Below are positions 9,299 through 18,993 of a stretch of 64,000 nt of DNA, piece after piece. The notes under the pieces are model-generated. The model was not told the DNA's origin and searched no databases. It was given only the letters and a program-made list of their open reading frames with translations. Location: the NCBI RefSeq assembly GCF_000153025.1, contig NZ_CH672432.1, forward strand, positions 415,127-479,126. Direction: 5' to 3'. Within the stretch, counting starts at the first letter, position 1; every line of letters starts with the position of its first letter. This DNA is from Marinomonas sp. MED121. GTDB lineage: Bacteria > Pseudomonadota > Gammaproteobacteria > Pseudomonadales > Marinomonadaceae. A program made the position numbers and the translations under genes.

Positions 9299-9889
9299 TT
9301 AGGAAGTTAACAAGGTGGCTACACGGGATTGTAAAACGGGTAAAATATCCGCTTCGAACCAAGTGTTTTTTGCAAGCCAGATATTATTTCTTGGACTTGG
9401 GTGCGGTAAAGGCAAGTAATGGGGCCAATGCTTTTCCCATTCGGCCACACACGCAGTGACCGTTACGTTATTGTCTAAATAATAGTCCTGAGCATACTGT
9501 CCGATCACCAGAACGAGTTCGACTTGAGTCAGTAATGCAAGAACATTTTGATGCCAAGTATTGGCGCATTCTGGGCGAGGTGGTAAATCACCCGATTTAC
9601 CTTTGCCTTTATAGGAACCGGGATAGCAAAACCCCATAGGTAATATAGCAATCTTAGAGTCATCGTAAAATGTGTCTTTATCTATCCCCATCCAAGCACG
9701 CAATCTATCACCACTGGCGTCATCGAAAGGAATACCTGAAGTGTGTACTTTACGTCCTGGAGCTTGGCCGGCTATCAGTATTTTGGCTGTTTTATTAAGT
9801 TGAACAACAGGCCTTACTCCATGCTCTAAATGAGCCTCACACAGCTTGCACGCCTTGATATCCTCAATTAATCTGATCAATTCTGCCAT
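9299..9889 (-). CDS. uracil-DNA glycosylase superfamily protein
   Basis: A 196-residue member of the uracil-DNA glycosylase superfamily. Visible motifs are CKLCEAHLEHGVRPV near the start, ILIAGQAPGRKVHTSGIPFDDASGDRLRAW in two parts (the GQAPG loop that positions the uracil), and PLPHPSPRNN, the superfamily's 'HPSP' DNA-intercalation motif near residue 162. Only two N-terminal cysteines are present, so an iron-sulfur cluster as in family 4 is not supported. The role is probable base-excision repair or a related nucleobase activity. It begins one base after the LysR-family gene ends, so the two are probably co-transcribed, although their functions are not obviously linked. Confidence 0.85.
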   Translation of the reverse strand: MAELIRLIEDIKACKLCEAHLEHGVRPVVQLNKTAKILIAGQAPGRKVHTSGIPFDDASGDRLRAWMGIDKDTFYDDSKIAILPMGFCYPGSYKGKGKSGDLPPRPECANTWHQNVLALLTQVELVLVIGQYAQDYYLDNNVTVTACVAEWEKHWPHYLPLPHPSPRNNIWLAKNTWFEADILPVLQSRVATLLTS

Positions 9890-9890
9890 A

Positions 9891-10793
9891 TTAACCCGCC
9901 TTAGCTGATGTCATAAAATGCTCAGATAAAAAATCAAAAACAAGTCTAACTCTGGGGTTAGTATGTAACTCTCCATGACAGACTAACCAAACATCCAACT
10001 CAAGTGGCACCAAACTGGAGACAAAAGCAGGTACTAAATTCGGGTCTTTAGCAGCGATATGATCAGGTAACAACCCCAAAGCATAACCTTGTCTAATCAA
10101 TTGCCATTGAACCAATTGATTATCACAAAGAAAGCTAATTTGATCTGATGAAACCTTTAACCCTAAACTCTCAAGTAACTTTTGTAACTGATCTGTCTGT
10201 TCAAAGCCTATAATTCTTAGGGTTGAATCAAATTCAGGTATCGTTTCATTCAAACTTGCTACATATTCTTTATGACCATAGAGATAAACCTTCTCTACAC
10301 CCAGTTTTTTAATAATTAAATCAGCCTCTTCAGGTCGTTTATAACGAATAGCCAAATCAGACTGGCGTCGTTTCAAATCACTGATATGGTTGGAAACATC
10401 AAGCTCAAGACGTATTTTCGGCGCAATTTCGTGTAATTTAGGCAATAAATCTGGAAAGATAAAAAAAGCATCTAACTGACTTAAAGATAAACCCACATCC
10501 CCTTCAATATCACTACTTTGCCCCTTTGCAACTAAAGCAAATTGATTCGCTGCATCCGACATTTGTTTAACATGCTCATACAACTTCGCCCCACTTTGCG
10601 TTAACACTAACCTTTTACCAACTCGCTCAAAAAGAGTGAGGTTGAGCTCAGATTCGAAACGACTAATTTGTCTCCCTAAGGTCGGTTGGCTCATTCCCAT
10701 TAAACGCCCTGCCCCCGACAAAGACCCCTCATCGGCAACCAGCATAAATACCCTTGCATGATTCCAGTCAAATTGGGGTTGATAATCACTCAT
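9891..10793 (-). CDS. LysR-family transcriptional regulator
   Basis: A LysR-type regulator of about 300 residues. The winged-helix N-terminus reads FMLVADEGSLSGAGRLMGMS followed by QPTLGRQISRFESELN, the usual LysR recognition helix. A periplasmic-binding-like effector domain follows from about residue 95. I take the start at ATG 10793 because AAAGGG lies 8 bases upstream and the family's N-terminal length fits; a longer frame to 10826 exists but has no ribosome site. LysR proteins usually regulate a divergent neighbour, here the coiled-coil protein gene 284 bases away. The downstream co-oriented gene encodes the uracil-DNA glycosylase-like protein. The effector is unknown. Confidence 0.9.
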   Translation of the reverse strand: MSDYQPQFDWNHARVFMLVADEGSLSGAGRLMGMSQPTLGRQISRFESELNLTLFERVGKRLVLTQSGAKLYEHVKQMSDAANQFALVAKGQSSDIEGDVGLSLSQLDAFFIFPDLLPKLHEIAPKIRLELDVSNHISDLKRRQSDLAIRYKRPEEADLIIKKLGVEKVYLYGHKEYVASLNETIPEFDSTLRIIGFEQTDQLQKLLESLGLKVSSDQISFLCDNQLVQWQLIRQGYALGLLPDHIAAKDPNLVPAFVSSLVPLELDVWLVCHGELHTNPRVRLVFDFLSEHFMTSAKAG

Positions 10794-11076
10794 TAGTTGT
10801 CCCTTTTTAATGCAAATAACACGCATAACAATCGACTTACATTTGATAATAATTCTTAAAAATAATCACAGGTTCAGAACTTGACCCTTAACAAAATCAC
10901 TCACATAATAGTTTGCGTTTTAAAGCCAAAACAATTAGTTAACTGAATAACCTAACCCTTGTTATTTTTATTGATTAATTTGTTCTTAAGAGCGCTCAGC
11001 CATCTTATTGGCATATAAAAGAGCTCCCTAGCCCCCTTTATCAACCGCTATTATTAACAAGGTAGTCATTAATTGC

Positions 11077-12519
11077 ATGAGTAATCTTAACGCATCCCTA
11101 GATAACGATATTAAAAACCTCTATAAACACAGTCGTTTTCTACGCAAAATTGCTTGGGTTGTCGAACTAATTGTTGTTTTTATTGGCCTTTGCATTTCAG
11201 TATCACTGGTGATTGGTGGTGACAACTGGGTCAGTAAACTCACCCTATCAGCACCTTTTGTCATGATTTCACTTGTTGAACTGACAAAAATCCCCTTTGT
11301 CATTGGTCTCTGGAATGCCAAAAAGTCCTTTTTGATGTATCTACTCATCATTAGCTTCCTTTGTATCATCACCTTTGAAACACTATTAAATGGTTTCGAA
11401 CGTGCCTTTTCATCCATTAACAATCAAATTAATTTGAATGAAATTTCGATTAGTGAAATAGAAAATAAAATTCAAGCAAACGATGAAAACATCTTACTGG
11501 CCTTGGAAGATTATCAAGCAAAAACGAAAAGCATTAACTTAAACAAAGACGTGATTGTGAGATCCTTTGACGAAAAATTTGCCACAGCGATTCAAACTAA
11601 TGAAAGGCTGTCTAAAGATGCCACTGAACTTAGAGCCAGATTAGATATCGCCAGGGGTGAATTGATTCAATTAAAAGTAGAGAAATCCGACCTACTCAAA
11701 GAACTTTCTGAGAAAAAAGAAGAGCGATATCAGACGGTTCTATCACGGTCACAAGATTCGGTGAATCTAGCCCAGCAAGAGAGAAACAGACTCATAGACA
11801 AGATAGAGTCCCTCAAAGTAGAAAAAGAGGCCGCGGTAGAGCAAAGTAATTTCTTTACTTCAAACCAGGTAAAACGTGACTATGATGAAAAAATTCGTTT
11901 CGCCGAAGAACAGCTTGCCAACATAAATGATAAAACCATTACCGGCGAAGAAAAAACGTTAGACGTTAAATCAGTCGAGTTTTTAGATAACTATTATGCT
12001 GACTTACTCAACCTTAAAGAAGATTTAATCACCCAGAAACAAGATAACATTGATTATATTAATGACAGGTATACAAAAGCCCAGTCTGTCAGTGATACTA
12101 GCCTTTCAGCACATAAGGCTCGACTAGAGAAAGAAAAAAACAGTGCCCTTAATTACCTTAATCAACAACTAAAAAAGATTAACCAAGATTTTGCAGAACA
12201 AAAACGCTATATCACTCAACTAAAAAAAGAGAACAATCAGTTTCGCTTTGATATTCGAGTGATTGAAAGTGAAACCAATACGTTAGCACTTTCAAATCAA
12301 ATTTATCGTATGGCTTCCTATGTGGATAATGCCACCCATTATAAAGAGATTAATAACGACACCCTGACGCTAGTTGGTTTAATCTGGTTTGGGTCTTTAG
12401 CCTTAATAGGCTCAATCACAGGCATTGCACTTACCTTATCAGGACTTCACCTCAATAGACTTGCCAGTAAAAAAGAAAAAGCAAGAGCCAAATCACTCGC
12501 TAGTTCCACTGCCACATAA
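11077..12519 (+). CDS. membrane-anchored coiled-coil protein, 480 aa
   Basis: No family is recognised. Three hydrophobic segments lie at about residues 25-48, 54-75 and 84-103, then a very long charged heptad-rich region from about 110 to 415 (for example LDIARGELIQLKVEKSDLL and EKEAAVEQS), then a fourth membrane segment at about 428-455, followed by a short basic tail (KKEKARAKS). The shape is a membrane anchor with a long cytoplasmic or periplasmic coiled coil folded back to the membrane. It is divergent from the LysR-type gene, with a 283-base shared upstream region, and is followed by a good terminator. It is probably a single-gene transcript. Function unknown. Confidence 0.8.
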   Translation: MSNLNASLDNDIKNLYKHSRFLRKIAWVVELIVVFIGLCISVSLVIGGDNWVSKLTLSAPFVMISLVELTKIPFVIGLWNAKKSFLMYLLIISFLCIITFETLLNGFERAFSSINNQINLNEISISEIENKIQANDENILLALEDYQAKTKSINLNKDVIVRSFDEKFATAIQTNERLSKDATELRARLDIARGELIQLKVEKSDLLKELSEKKEERYQTVLSRSQDSVNLAQQERNRLIDKIESLKVEKEAAVEQSNFFTSNQVKRDYDEKIRFAEEQLANINDKTITGEEKTLDVKSVEFLDNYYADLLNLKEDLITQKQDNIDYINDRYTKAQSVSDTSLSAHKARLEKEKNSALNYLNQQLKKINQDFAEQKRYITQLKKENNQFRFDIRVIESETNTLALSNQIYRMASYVDNATHYKEINNDTLTLVGLIWFGSLALIGSITGIALTLSGLHLNRLASKKEKARAKSLASSTAT

Positions 12520-12533
12520 ACAGAATTCTGTGA

Positions 12534-12561
12534 TAAAAAGCTACATTGGTTGGCTTTTTTT
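12534..12561 (+). terminator. rho-independent terminator after the coiled-coil gene
   Basis: An AAAAAGC arm and a GCTTTTT arm flank an 11-base loop, and the T-run continues on the plus strand. It lies 15 bases after the stop codon. Confidence 0.7.
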
Positions 12562-12725
12562 CTATTGGCCTAATGGCAAAAATTTATTTTAAATCTACGG
12601 CCAAATGGAAATAGGACACTTATCAATCCATACATATATGCATAGTTTCAATGCCTTTTCACCTATTTTTTAACTTTATCTAAGCATTTATAATCACCTA
12701 AACACATGATAGATAGGAATATAGG

Positions 12726-13439
12726 GTGACAGTATTAGTGCTTGGGGCGACGGGTAAAACAGGGCAATTAGTGATAAACAACCTCTTAGACAATGGCCAA
12801 AAGATCATTGCGCTAGTTAGGAAAACAACTTTAAAGACGCACCCCTTATTGCAACAAATTAAAGGGACAGCATTGACCCTTGACGAAAGCTCATTGATAC
12901 ATCTAATTAGAGAAGCGGATTTTGTTATCTCTTGTCTCGGCCATAAACTGACATTTCAAGGTATTTATGGCGCCCCTAGAATGCTAGTAAGAGATAGCTT
13001 GAAGCACATATGTCAATTAAACCATTTAATAAACAAAGACACCGCAACCCCAAACATCCTAAAAATCATACTGCTAAATACAACAGGGAATAGAAACCTA
13101 GACCTTAATGAAAGAATATCCTTTGCACAGCACCTAGTGCTCTCCTTGATTCGATTTTTGATACCGCCACACCTTGATAATGAAAATGCAGCAAACTATT
13201 TACGCCTTGAATGTAAGCAAAACAAACAAATTCAATGGATAGTCGTAAGGCCAGACACGCTGATTGATTTCAAACAGGTAACCGCTTACACATTGCATGA
13301 ATCTCCAACGCGAAGCGCCCTATTTGATGCGGGGGAAACAAGCCGTATAAACCTCGCTCATTTTATGGCGAGGCTGACCCGAGAGGCCTTATTATTTGAA
13401 CATTGGAAAGGGAAAATGCCTGTTATTTATAATCAATAA
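12726..13439 (+). CDS. NAD(P)-binding Rossmann protein (SDR-like, NAD(P)H-binding family)
   Basis: A 237-residue protein starting at GTG 12726, preceded by TAGGAATATAGG. The N-terminus TVLVLGATGKTGQLV has the GxTGxxG dinucleotide-binding loop of the atypical short-chain dehydrogenase family (NmrA/YwnB-like). DFVISCLGHKLTF is the next strand typical of these folds. No clear YxxxK catalytic pair is visible, as is usual in the atypical group, so it may be a redox sensor or reductase of unknown substrate. It stands alone between a terminator and a convergent nitronate monooxygenase gene. Confidence 0.8.
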   Translation: MTVLVLGATGKTGQLVINNLLDNGQKIIALVRKTTLKTHPLLQQIKGTALTLDESSLIHLIREADFVISCLGHKLTFQGIYGAPRMLVRDSLKHICQLNHLINKDTATPNILKIILLNTTGNRNLDLNERISFAQHLVLSLIRFLIPPHLDNENAANYLRLECKQNKQIQWIVVRPDTLIDFKQVTAYTLHESPTRSALFDAGETSRINLAHFMARLTREALLFEHWKGKMPVIYNQ

Positions 13440-13605
13440 ACAAATACTTTCAATAAGAAAAGTGGTGAGATAAAGGGTGAAATGAAGTGTTACCCTTTGA
13501 CTAATACTGCACAGTTTAAAATGACTAGTCCCTATCAAACTAAGAGTAAAACTTACCCTTTAAACAAGATCTTGAAACTCAGCCGCTTTAAGGCTCGCTT
13601 ATTCA

Positions 13606-14655
13606 TCACTCAAGTTGGCTCACCAAAAGCTTAGTCATTTCTTTGGCTGAAATATCTAAACACCCCGAGGTATTTTGTCCACTCCATAAAGGGGAAAAAC
13701 CATCTAGTCCTTGCTTTTCTGCATACTGTCGTAATTGGGTTATTTCAATCGCGGCATGGGGAAAACTCGGCGCCAAAGCACTCATACAGCCAAGCTCATT
13801 CATAATACGGTTTACTATGCCTCTGGCAGGTTTGCCAGAAAACAGATTGGTTAAAGCCGTATGAGAGGCTTTCTCGCTCTTTAATGCCAACCTATGCAGC
13901 GCAGAAGTATTGGCTTCATCACACAATAAATATGCAGTACCAATTTGCACCGCACCTGCTCCCATCAAAAGAGAGGCTTTCACACCTTGAGCATCGGCGA
14001 TACCACCCGCGGCTATGATAGGGATATCAACCTTTTTTACGATTTGAGAAATCAGTGCCATTGAACCAACTTGGGTTGTAATATCATCAGTTAAAAACAT
14101 GCCCCTATGGCCACCCGCTTCAATACCTTGGGCAATAATAGCATCGACCCCCTTTGCCTCTAACCAAAGTGCCTCTTCTAACGTGGTCGCACTAGATACG
14201 ACTTTTGTTCCCCAGCTTTTTATTCGATCGAATAACTTCTGCTCAGGTAAGCCAAAATGAAAACTGATAAATTCTGGTTTAAAAGCTTCAATCGCATCTG
14301 CGATATCATGATTGAAAGGCATTCGATTAGCACTATTAGGTCCATTTTCACAGGAAATACCTAGCTCAATAAAATACTTAGCTAAAGTGTTTTGCCAGAC
14401 ATCATGCTGCGCCTGGTTATAGTCAGGCATCTGATGACAAAAAAAGTTTAAATTATAAGGCTCTGTCGTAGCCGCTTTTACCTTTATAATGTCAGAGACA
14501 ATTGCCTCAATACCTAACATGCCACATGGAATCGAGCCTAACCCACCAGCCTTGCTAACGGCTATCGCCAGGTTAGCATCTTGCACACCCGCCATAGGTG
14601 CTTGAATGATGGGTAGCTCAGTACCCAATAAGGCTTTTACTTTTGCGGTAAACAT
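13606..14655 (-). CDS. nitronate monooxygenase (2-nitropropane dioxygenase family)
   Basis: A 349-residue FMN-binding TIM barrel. The N-terminus PIIQAPMAGVQDANLAIAVS and GGLGSIPCGML are the family's first FMN loops. IIAQGIEAGGHRGMF carries the catalytic histidine of class I nitronate monooxygenases, and PIIAAGGIADAQGVKASL with MGAGAVQIGTAYL is the phosphate-binding part. Such enzymes oxidise propionate-3-nitronate and other alkyl nitronates to protect against nitro toxins. The length matches the family. The gene is monocistronic, with a 166-base gap to the convergent upstream gene and the repeat-bearing intergenic region behind its start. Confidence 0.92.
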   Translation of the reverse strand: MFTAKVKALLGTELPIIQAPMAGVQDANLAIAVSKAGGLGSIPCGMLGIEAIVSDIIKVKAATTEPYNLNFFCHQMPDYNQAQHDVWQNTLAKYFIELGISCENGPNSANRMPFNHDIADAIEAFKPEFISFHFGLPEQKLFDRIKSWGTKVVSSATTLEEALWLEAKGVDAIIAQGIEAGGHRGMFLTDDITTQVGSMALISQIVKKVDIPIIAAGGIADAQGVKASLLMGAGAVQIGTAYLLCDEANTSALHRLALKSEKASHTALTNLFSGKPARGIVNRIMNELGCMSALAPSFPHAAIEITQLRQYAEKQGLDGFSPLWSGQNTSGCLDISAKEMTKLLVSQLE

Positions 14656-15192
14656 GAAAACTCCCTTTTAATTCAGCGAACAAGTTAAATCTAGGGAAGC
14701 TGCGAATCAGTCATCCCGCCTCAGCGTGTTGATCAAACGCCTGAGATTTAAGGCGAGAGTCGCAACTTAATAGTGACTCTATTGATCAGACTCTCAACTT
14801 ATAGATAAGGCTTTAAGGACACGCCCTTCGGGTCTTTGAAGAATACCTAAACGGCATTTCAGAAAAAAGTGTCATCCTGTGTTGTCCCTTCTCGAAAGGT
14901 ACCTACAATGACTTTCTATTAATAAACGCAAAGTGACGCCTTGTGTGATGACGTTATTTTTCATTGCACTGGTTAAAAAATCAATCAAAGCCTTTAGCAT
15001 CAACGAAATAGTGATAATTTCTTCAAACTATATTGAACTTAGCTCCGCTTCATTAAAAAGCTGAGACAGTATATGCAGAGATATAAACAAAGATGACTTG
15101 AACGACCCCTTAAATAAACGCTTTCACATCAGGGAAACAGACACTTATAATCCAGACCCATGACCCCTTTTGCTTAAGATTAAGAGTATTGA
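14656..15192. other. 537-base intergenic region with repeats
   Basis: No gene is visible. It holds an imperfect palindrome centred on TTGATCAA (14720-14745) and one copy of a dispersed repeat (14862-14960; see the repeat entries). The last roughly 150 bases should carry the promoter of the Nudix gene. Confidence 0.6.
14862..14960 (+). repeat. dispersed intergenic repeat, copy 1
   Basis: About 100 bases are shared, in inverted orientation, with 18588-18695. A perfectly identical 24-base core lies at 14873-14896, followed by matching blocks CTACA.TG, CTTT, TTAA, AAAGTGACG.CTTGT and GTTATTT with small indels. The segment just before it (14821-14888) also resembles 53556-53622. Confidence 0.8.
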
Positions 15193-15723
15193 ATGCGTTT
15201 ATTAGCCTCAACAATCCATCCTGACATTCCTACAAGCAATATTAAAGATACCTCTATTAAGCGTATCTTACGCCGAGCAACAAGAGGCATCATTATACGT
15301 AATGAAGAAATACTCCTGCTCTATACAAAACGCTATCACGACTATAGTTTACCCGGCGGTGGCATCGATGAAGGAGAAGATAATATTCAGGGACTGATAC
15401 GTGAACTAAGAGAAGAAACAGGGGCAAAAAATGTTCGTAATATTCAAGCGTTTGGTTGCTATGAAGAGTTTAGACCTTGGTACAAAGAAGATATCGACAT
15501 CATGCAGATGCAATCCTTCTGTTATGTCTGCGAGATTGATCAAGAACTCGATACTCCTGCCCTAGAGCATCATGAAATTCAAAATGGCATGTATCCGGTT
15601 TGGATGAATATTCAACAAGCCATTGCTCATAACGAAGAAACCATGGCTTCGAGTCCAAAAAAAGGCCTCTCAATTGAAAGAGAGACCTTCTTATTAAAAC
15701 GCATTCTTGCTGAGCTTATCTAA
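15193..15723 (+). CDS. Nudix hydrolase
   Basis: A 176-residue Nudix protein. The Nudix box at about residues 57-79 reads GGGIDEGEDN then IQGLIRELREETG, matching GX5EX7REUXEEXGU with all catalytic glutamates. The strand before it, RGIIIRNEEILLLYTKR, is the usual first strand. These enzymes hydrolyse nucleoside diphosphates linked to another group; the substrate here cannot be read from sequence. It converges on the chemoreceptor gene with only 7 bases between stops, and lies inside the stretch flanked by the two inverted repeat copies. Confidence 0.93.
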   Translation: MRLLASTIHPDIPTSNIKDTSIKRILRRATRGIIIRNEEILLLYTKRYHDYSLPGGGIDEGEDNIQGLIRELREETGAKNVRNIQAFGCYEEFRPWYKEDIDIMQMQSFCYVCEIDQELDTPALEHHEIQNGMYPVWMNIQQAIAHNEETMASSPKKGLSIERETFLLKRILAELI

Positions 15724-15730
15724 ACAGCCT

Positions 15731-17617
15731 TTAGACTGTCGTGAATACCCGCGTTTTACTATCCAGGTGATCCACCAAAGAGTGAATTTGGTTGGTATTA
15801 TCCGCAATGGTTGTTATTGAATCAGTATCCTTTTGCAACTGCTGAGCAATAGCATCCATTTCTTCACTCATATGCAAAGATGTTTTAGACACCTCTTGAA
15901 TAGAAAGCGCCATATGATGGGCTGAATCCGCACCCGTTTGTGCATTCAACTCAATTTCTCGCATGGCTTGCGCCGCTTTTTCACCCGATGTTTCGATCGC
16001 TTTAAGGTTCGCTTGACCATCATTCATAGTGCTAATAGCAGTATTCGTAGACACTTGAATCACCCCAACTATTTCAGTGATGCTAGAGGTTGCTTGTACT
16101 GTTTTTTCAGCCAAGGAACGCACTTCATCCGCGACAACAGAGAATCCACGACCAGCCTCCCCCGCTCTAGCGGCTTCTATCGCTGCATTTAACGCCAATA
16201 AGTTAGTTTGGTTGGCTAAATCATTAATCATAGAAATAACCCCATCTATGTTTGATGAAAGCTTACCGAGTTCATTTAGTTGATCACTGGTTTTATTCAC
16301 AAAGCCAACAGTTTTAGATAAATTATCCAGCGCATCGCGGATTGTTTCTGAACCATTTTTAGCCGATTCAAAGGTCTCTTTTGATTGAGAGCTTAAGGTA
16401 TTCGTCGTATCGGCAATATTGGAAATAGTCGCTGAAATTTCTTCTGTGGCAGCCGCTAAGGAGTTTGTTTGGCTATTAACAGATTGGTTACTATCAGCAA
16501 TATCAGTGACTGCGAGATTTAACTGACCAACCATGCCATTGACTTCATCAGTCGTTTGAACAACATCCCCTATGACAGAGCCTAATCCATTTGTCATGGC
16601 ATTAACCGAACCACATAAAGCATCAAACTCATCATTGCGTTTAGCATTTATCGCTAATCTCGCACTTAGATCCCCCTCCTGAACTTTGGTCAGGTCCTTG
16701 ATGATTTGATTTAAGGAGTAATTTACATTTTTACCAATAAATGCCATTAAAATACCCGCAAACACTGTCACTAAAACACTGACAGAAATAAGCGTAATAC
16801 TCGCTTGTCTAGAACTCTTATGAGCAAAAGCAGTCGCTTCTTGTGTCATGCTCGCTAAATACTCAGAAGCATTGCCCCTTTTAATATCAAAATCAGCTCT
16901 TTGTGCTTTAAAATCCAGCTCTGCGCCAATGGCTTTTTCTGTTTCCTTAGTCAAGCTTTCAACGGCTTTAAGGTAAGCATTGATAGAGTCACCAAATCTA
17001 TCTAATAAACCAAAATTTTCTACTCGCTTATGAAATTCATTAAAGGTTTGCATAAAGGCATCAAGGTTAGCTTGATTGGTTTCAAACACATAATTCTTCT
17101 CAGCTTCACGTACGGGTAAAAAAGAACGCTTTACTAGACTTAAAGAACCAATATCTGACAGTACCGCATCCCCTAATGACGCTATCTCACCTTTAAGACC
17201 TGAATTACCACTGAAACCTAAACGCTGCCTTTTTAATACCACATAGCCCAAAGCATCAGAAAAATTCGTCAGGCTACCCATGGTTTCTTCTAAATGGGCC
17301 TGACCTTCTAATGAATCAATAATAAGAATATCTTCTTCCAAACCTAATAGCAGATCAATTTTATCCATATTGATCTGATCCACATACGCTTGAAAGTTGT
17401 CATCATTGACATCAAACATGGCCTCATATTCTTTCATCATGGCAATTTCTAACGCATCAAGATTACTTTCAATGCCGGATAAAGTTTGTAAACGCTGTGA
17501 TGAGGCTTCTTGTGTGTTCAATCCATTCAACGCAACCATAGTAACTATGATAAAACCACTTATTGCAGAAATAAGCAGAAGGCTAAGCTTCGCTTTAAAA
17601 CTAAGATTTACAAACAT
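15731..17617 (-). CDS. methyl-accepting chemotaxis protein with large periplasmic helical domain
   Basis: A 628-residue chemoreceptor. It has a membrane segment at about 10-30, a periplasmic helical domain of about 240 residues that looks like the helical bimodular (HBM) type ([20 protein letters not shown]), a second membrane segment at about 273-293, a HAMP domain (to about 350), and a full signalling domain. The conserved hairpin tip is present as [20 protein letters not shown]. No C-terminal CheR-docking pentapeptide is visible. HBM domains in known receptors bind small organic acids; the ligand here is unknown. The gene is monocistronic, with 295 bases upstream. Confidence 0.95.
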   Translation of the reverse strand: MFVNLSFKAKLSLLLISAISGFIIVTMVALNGLNTQEASSQRLQTLSGIESNLDALEIAMMKEYEAMFDVNDDNFQAYVDQINMDKIDLLLGLEEDILIIDSLEGQAHLEETMGSLTNFSDALGYVVLKRQRLGFSGNSGLKGEIASLGDAVLSDIGSLSLVKRSFLPVREAEKNYVFETNQANLDAFMQTFNEFHKRVENFGLLDRFGDSINAYLKAVESLTKETEKAIGAELDFKAQRADFDIKRGNASEYLASMTQEATAFAHKSSRQASITLISVSVLVTVFAGILMAFIGKNVNYSLNQIIKDLTKVQEGDLSARLAINAKRNDEFDALCGSVNAMTNGLGSVIGDVVQTTDEVNGMVGQLNLAVTDIADSNQSVNSQTNSLAAATEEISATISNIADTTNTLSSQSKETFESAKNGSETIRDALDNLSKTVGFVNKTSDQLNELGKLSSNIDGVISMINDLANQTNLLALNAAIEAARAGEAGRGFSVVADEVRSLAEKTVQATSSITEIVGVIQVSTNTAISTMNDGQANLKAIETSGEKAAQAMREIELNAQTGADSAHHMALSIQEVSKTSLHMSEEMDAIAQQLQKDTDSITTIADNTNQIHSLVDHLDSKTRVFTTV

Positions 17618-17912
17618 ATTAAAATCACCAAATTAGGAAGATTAATCTTGATAAGAAATAAAACTTGCCGTAATTCAGATTAAATAATCCATTACACTAA
17701 ATTACGTAAATTCGAAATTCCTTTATTTTTGTGACAATCTTACTACTTTCGTAACAATGAGTTAAGGCAATCTACTCAGTTTTACCTCCTATTTAGACGA
17801 CTTTAATAAAAAGCATTCGTCAAGTAAGTAAACCCATGAGATCTTTTGAGAATCTGTTAGTAAAATTAATTTTAACCATTAGCTCTACTAATTAAAAATG
17901 AAGGGAATTCAC

Positions 17913-18527
17913 TTAATAGCACTTGCGCGCTAATAAGGTGTGAGTGTGATGGTGTGTGACTCCATCCTTTACATCCTTTACATCCTTTATTAAATTAACC
18001 TCTTCGTGCCACTCTAGAATGTCAAAAAATGAAAACAAACGCTGAATTTCCTGTTCACCTAAGAGTAAAGCTTGGTCTGAATGAAGGTTCGCATACGTAT
18101 CATTTCGCCCTAAAAATCGGCCACAAAAAAGACCTTCTGCACGAATAGACACAATAAGGTTATGCCAGTTAAGTTCAAACCTATGAGGTGATGAATAAAA
18201 CAAACTTGAAAAGGCTAAAACAAGCTCATTTGGAGGAAAGATATAGTGATCAATATCACTTAAACAGATTGCAAAGTTGGCATGCTGTTGAAATCGCATT
18301 CGGCTAAGGTTAACCATATTCACATCTTGATCGAAGGCATGTACATCTAACCCTTTGTCGACAAGATACTGACTATTTCGACCATCCCCACACCCAGTAT
18401 CAATGACTGATAATGGCGCATTTGAACCAGGTAGCAAGCTCACTGCTCTTGCAACAATATCTTGATGTCGAATGTCTTTAATTTTTGCTAAGTATTCTTG
18501 CCAAGTCGTATCGTTACACTCTTCCAT
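17913..18527 (-). CDS. class I SAM-dependent methyltransferase
   Basis: A 204-residue protein with methyltransferase motif I LSVIDTGCGDGRNSQYL (about 39-55), an acidic residue ending the second strand in VHAFDQDVNM, and LVLAFSSLFYSSPH in the motif IV position. Substrate unknown. Near the C-terminus the sequence KDVKDVKDG is encoded by three exact copies of a 9-base unit (CATCCTTTA on the plus strand, 17963-17989), then a histidine-rich HHHTHT segment. It is followed by 18528-18993, which carries a repeat copy and the promoter area of the sensor gene. Confidence 0.85.
   Translation of the reverse strand: MEECNDTTWQEYLAKIKDIRHQDIVARAVSLLPGSNAPLSVIDTGCGDGRNSQYLVDKGLDVHAFDQDVNMVNLSRMRFQQHANFAICLSDIDHYIFPPNELVLAFSSLFYSSPHRFELNWHNLIVSIRAEGLFCGRFLGRNDTYANLHSDQALLLGEQEIQRLFSFFDILEWHEEVNLIKDVKDVKDGVTHHHTHTLLARKCY
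17963..17989. repeat. three exact 9-bp tandem units in the methyltransferase gene
   Basis: CATCCTTTA is repeated three times without gaps. It encodes the KDVKDVKD segment on the minus strand; changes in copy number keep the frame. Confidence 0.9.
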
Positions 18528-18993
18528 GCTTTTTCCTGCACTCCTTAAAAGACAGGTAAGTATGGCAAATATTTCATAGCTTACAGGGAAATAAATAACT
18601 TTCTTTCAAACAAGTCGTCACTTTACGCTTCCTTAACACAAAGCCAATGTAGACACCTTTCCTTCGAGAAGGGACAACACAGGATGAAGCTTTTTACATT
18701 AGCATCTCATGAATTAGCCGTTTTCCCTGCGATATCGCATCAATATATCAATATAACTAAAAAGAATATCTCACAAAATAGCTGACATTCTATTTTCGAA
18801 ATTCTGACATTTAGATGAAATAACTAACAAAAATAAACACTTAGCCGAGAGTATTGTAAATTTTATATAACCAAACTTCGTTATACTGCTCGACAATCAT
18901 CACTCTTAATCAGGATTGGACTGACGGTATGCACCCTATAACAACAAAAATAATATATATTCCATGTCACACTATCAGTGGTAATTCTTACTA
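18528..18993. other. 466-base intergenic region with repeat copy
   Basis: No gene is visible. It holds the inverted copy of the dispersed repeat (18588-18695) and then AT-rich sequence that probably contains the promoter of the sensor gene starting at 18994; no convincing -35/-10 pair was fixed. Confidence 0.5.
18588..18695 (-). repeat. dispersed intergenic repeat, copy 2 (inverted)
   Basis: Reverse complement of the element at 14862-14960. The 24-base core is at 18663-18686 and is identical to copy 1. The pair brackets the Nudix, chemoreceptor and methyltransferase genes. Confidence 0.8.

Noticed and set aside
14720..14745. Palindrome around TTGATCAA as an operator
   Set aside because: Arms are imperfect, it is far from any start codon, and no regulator link is apparent.
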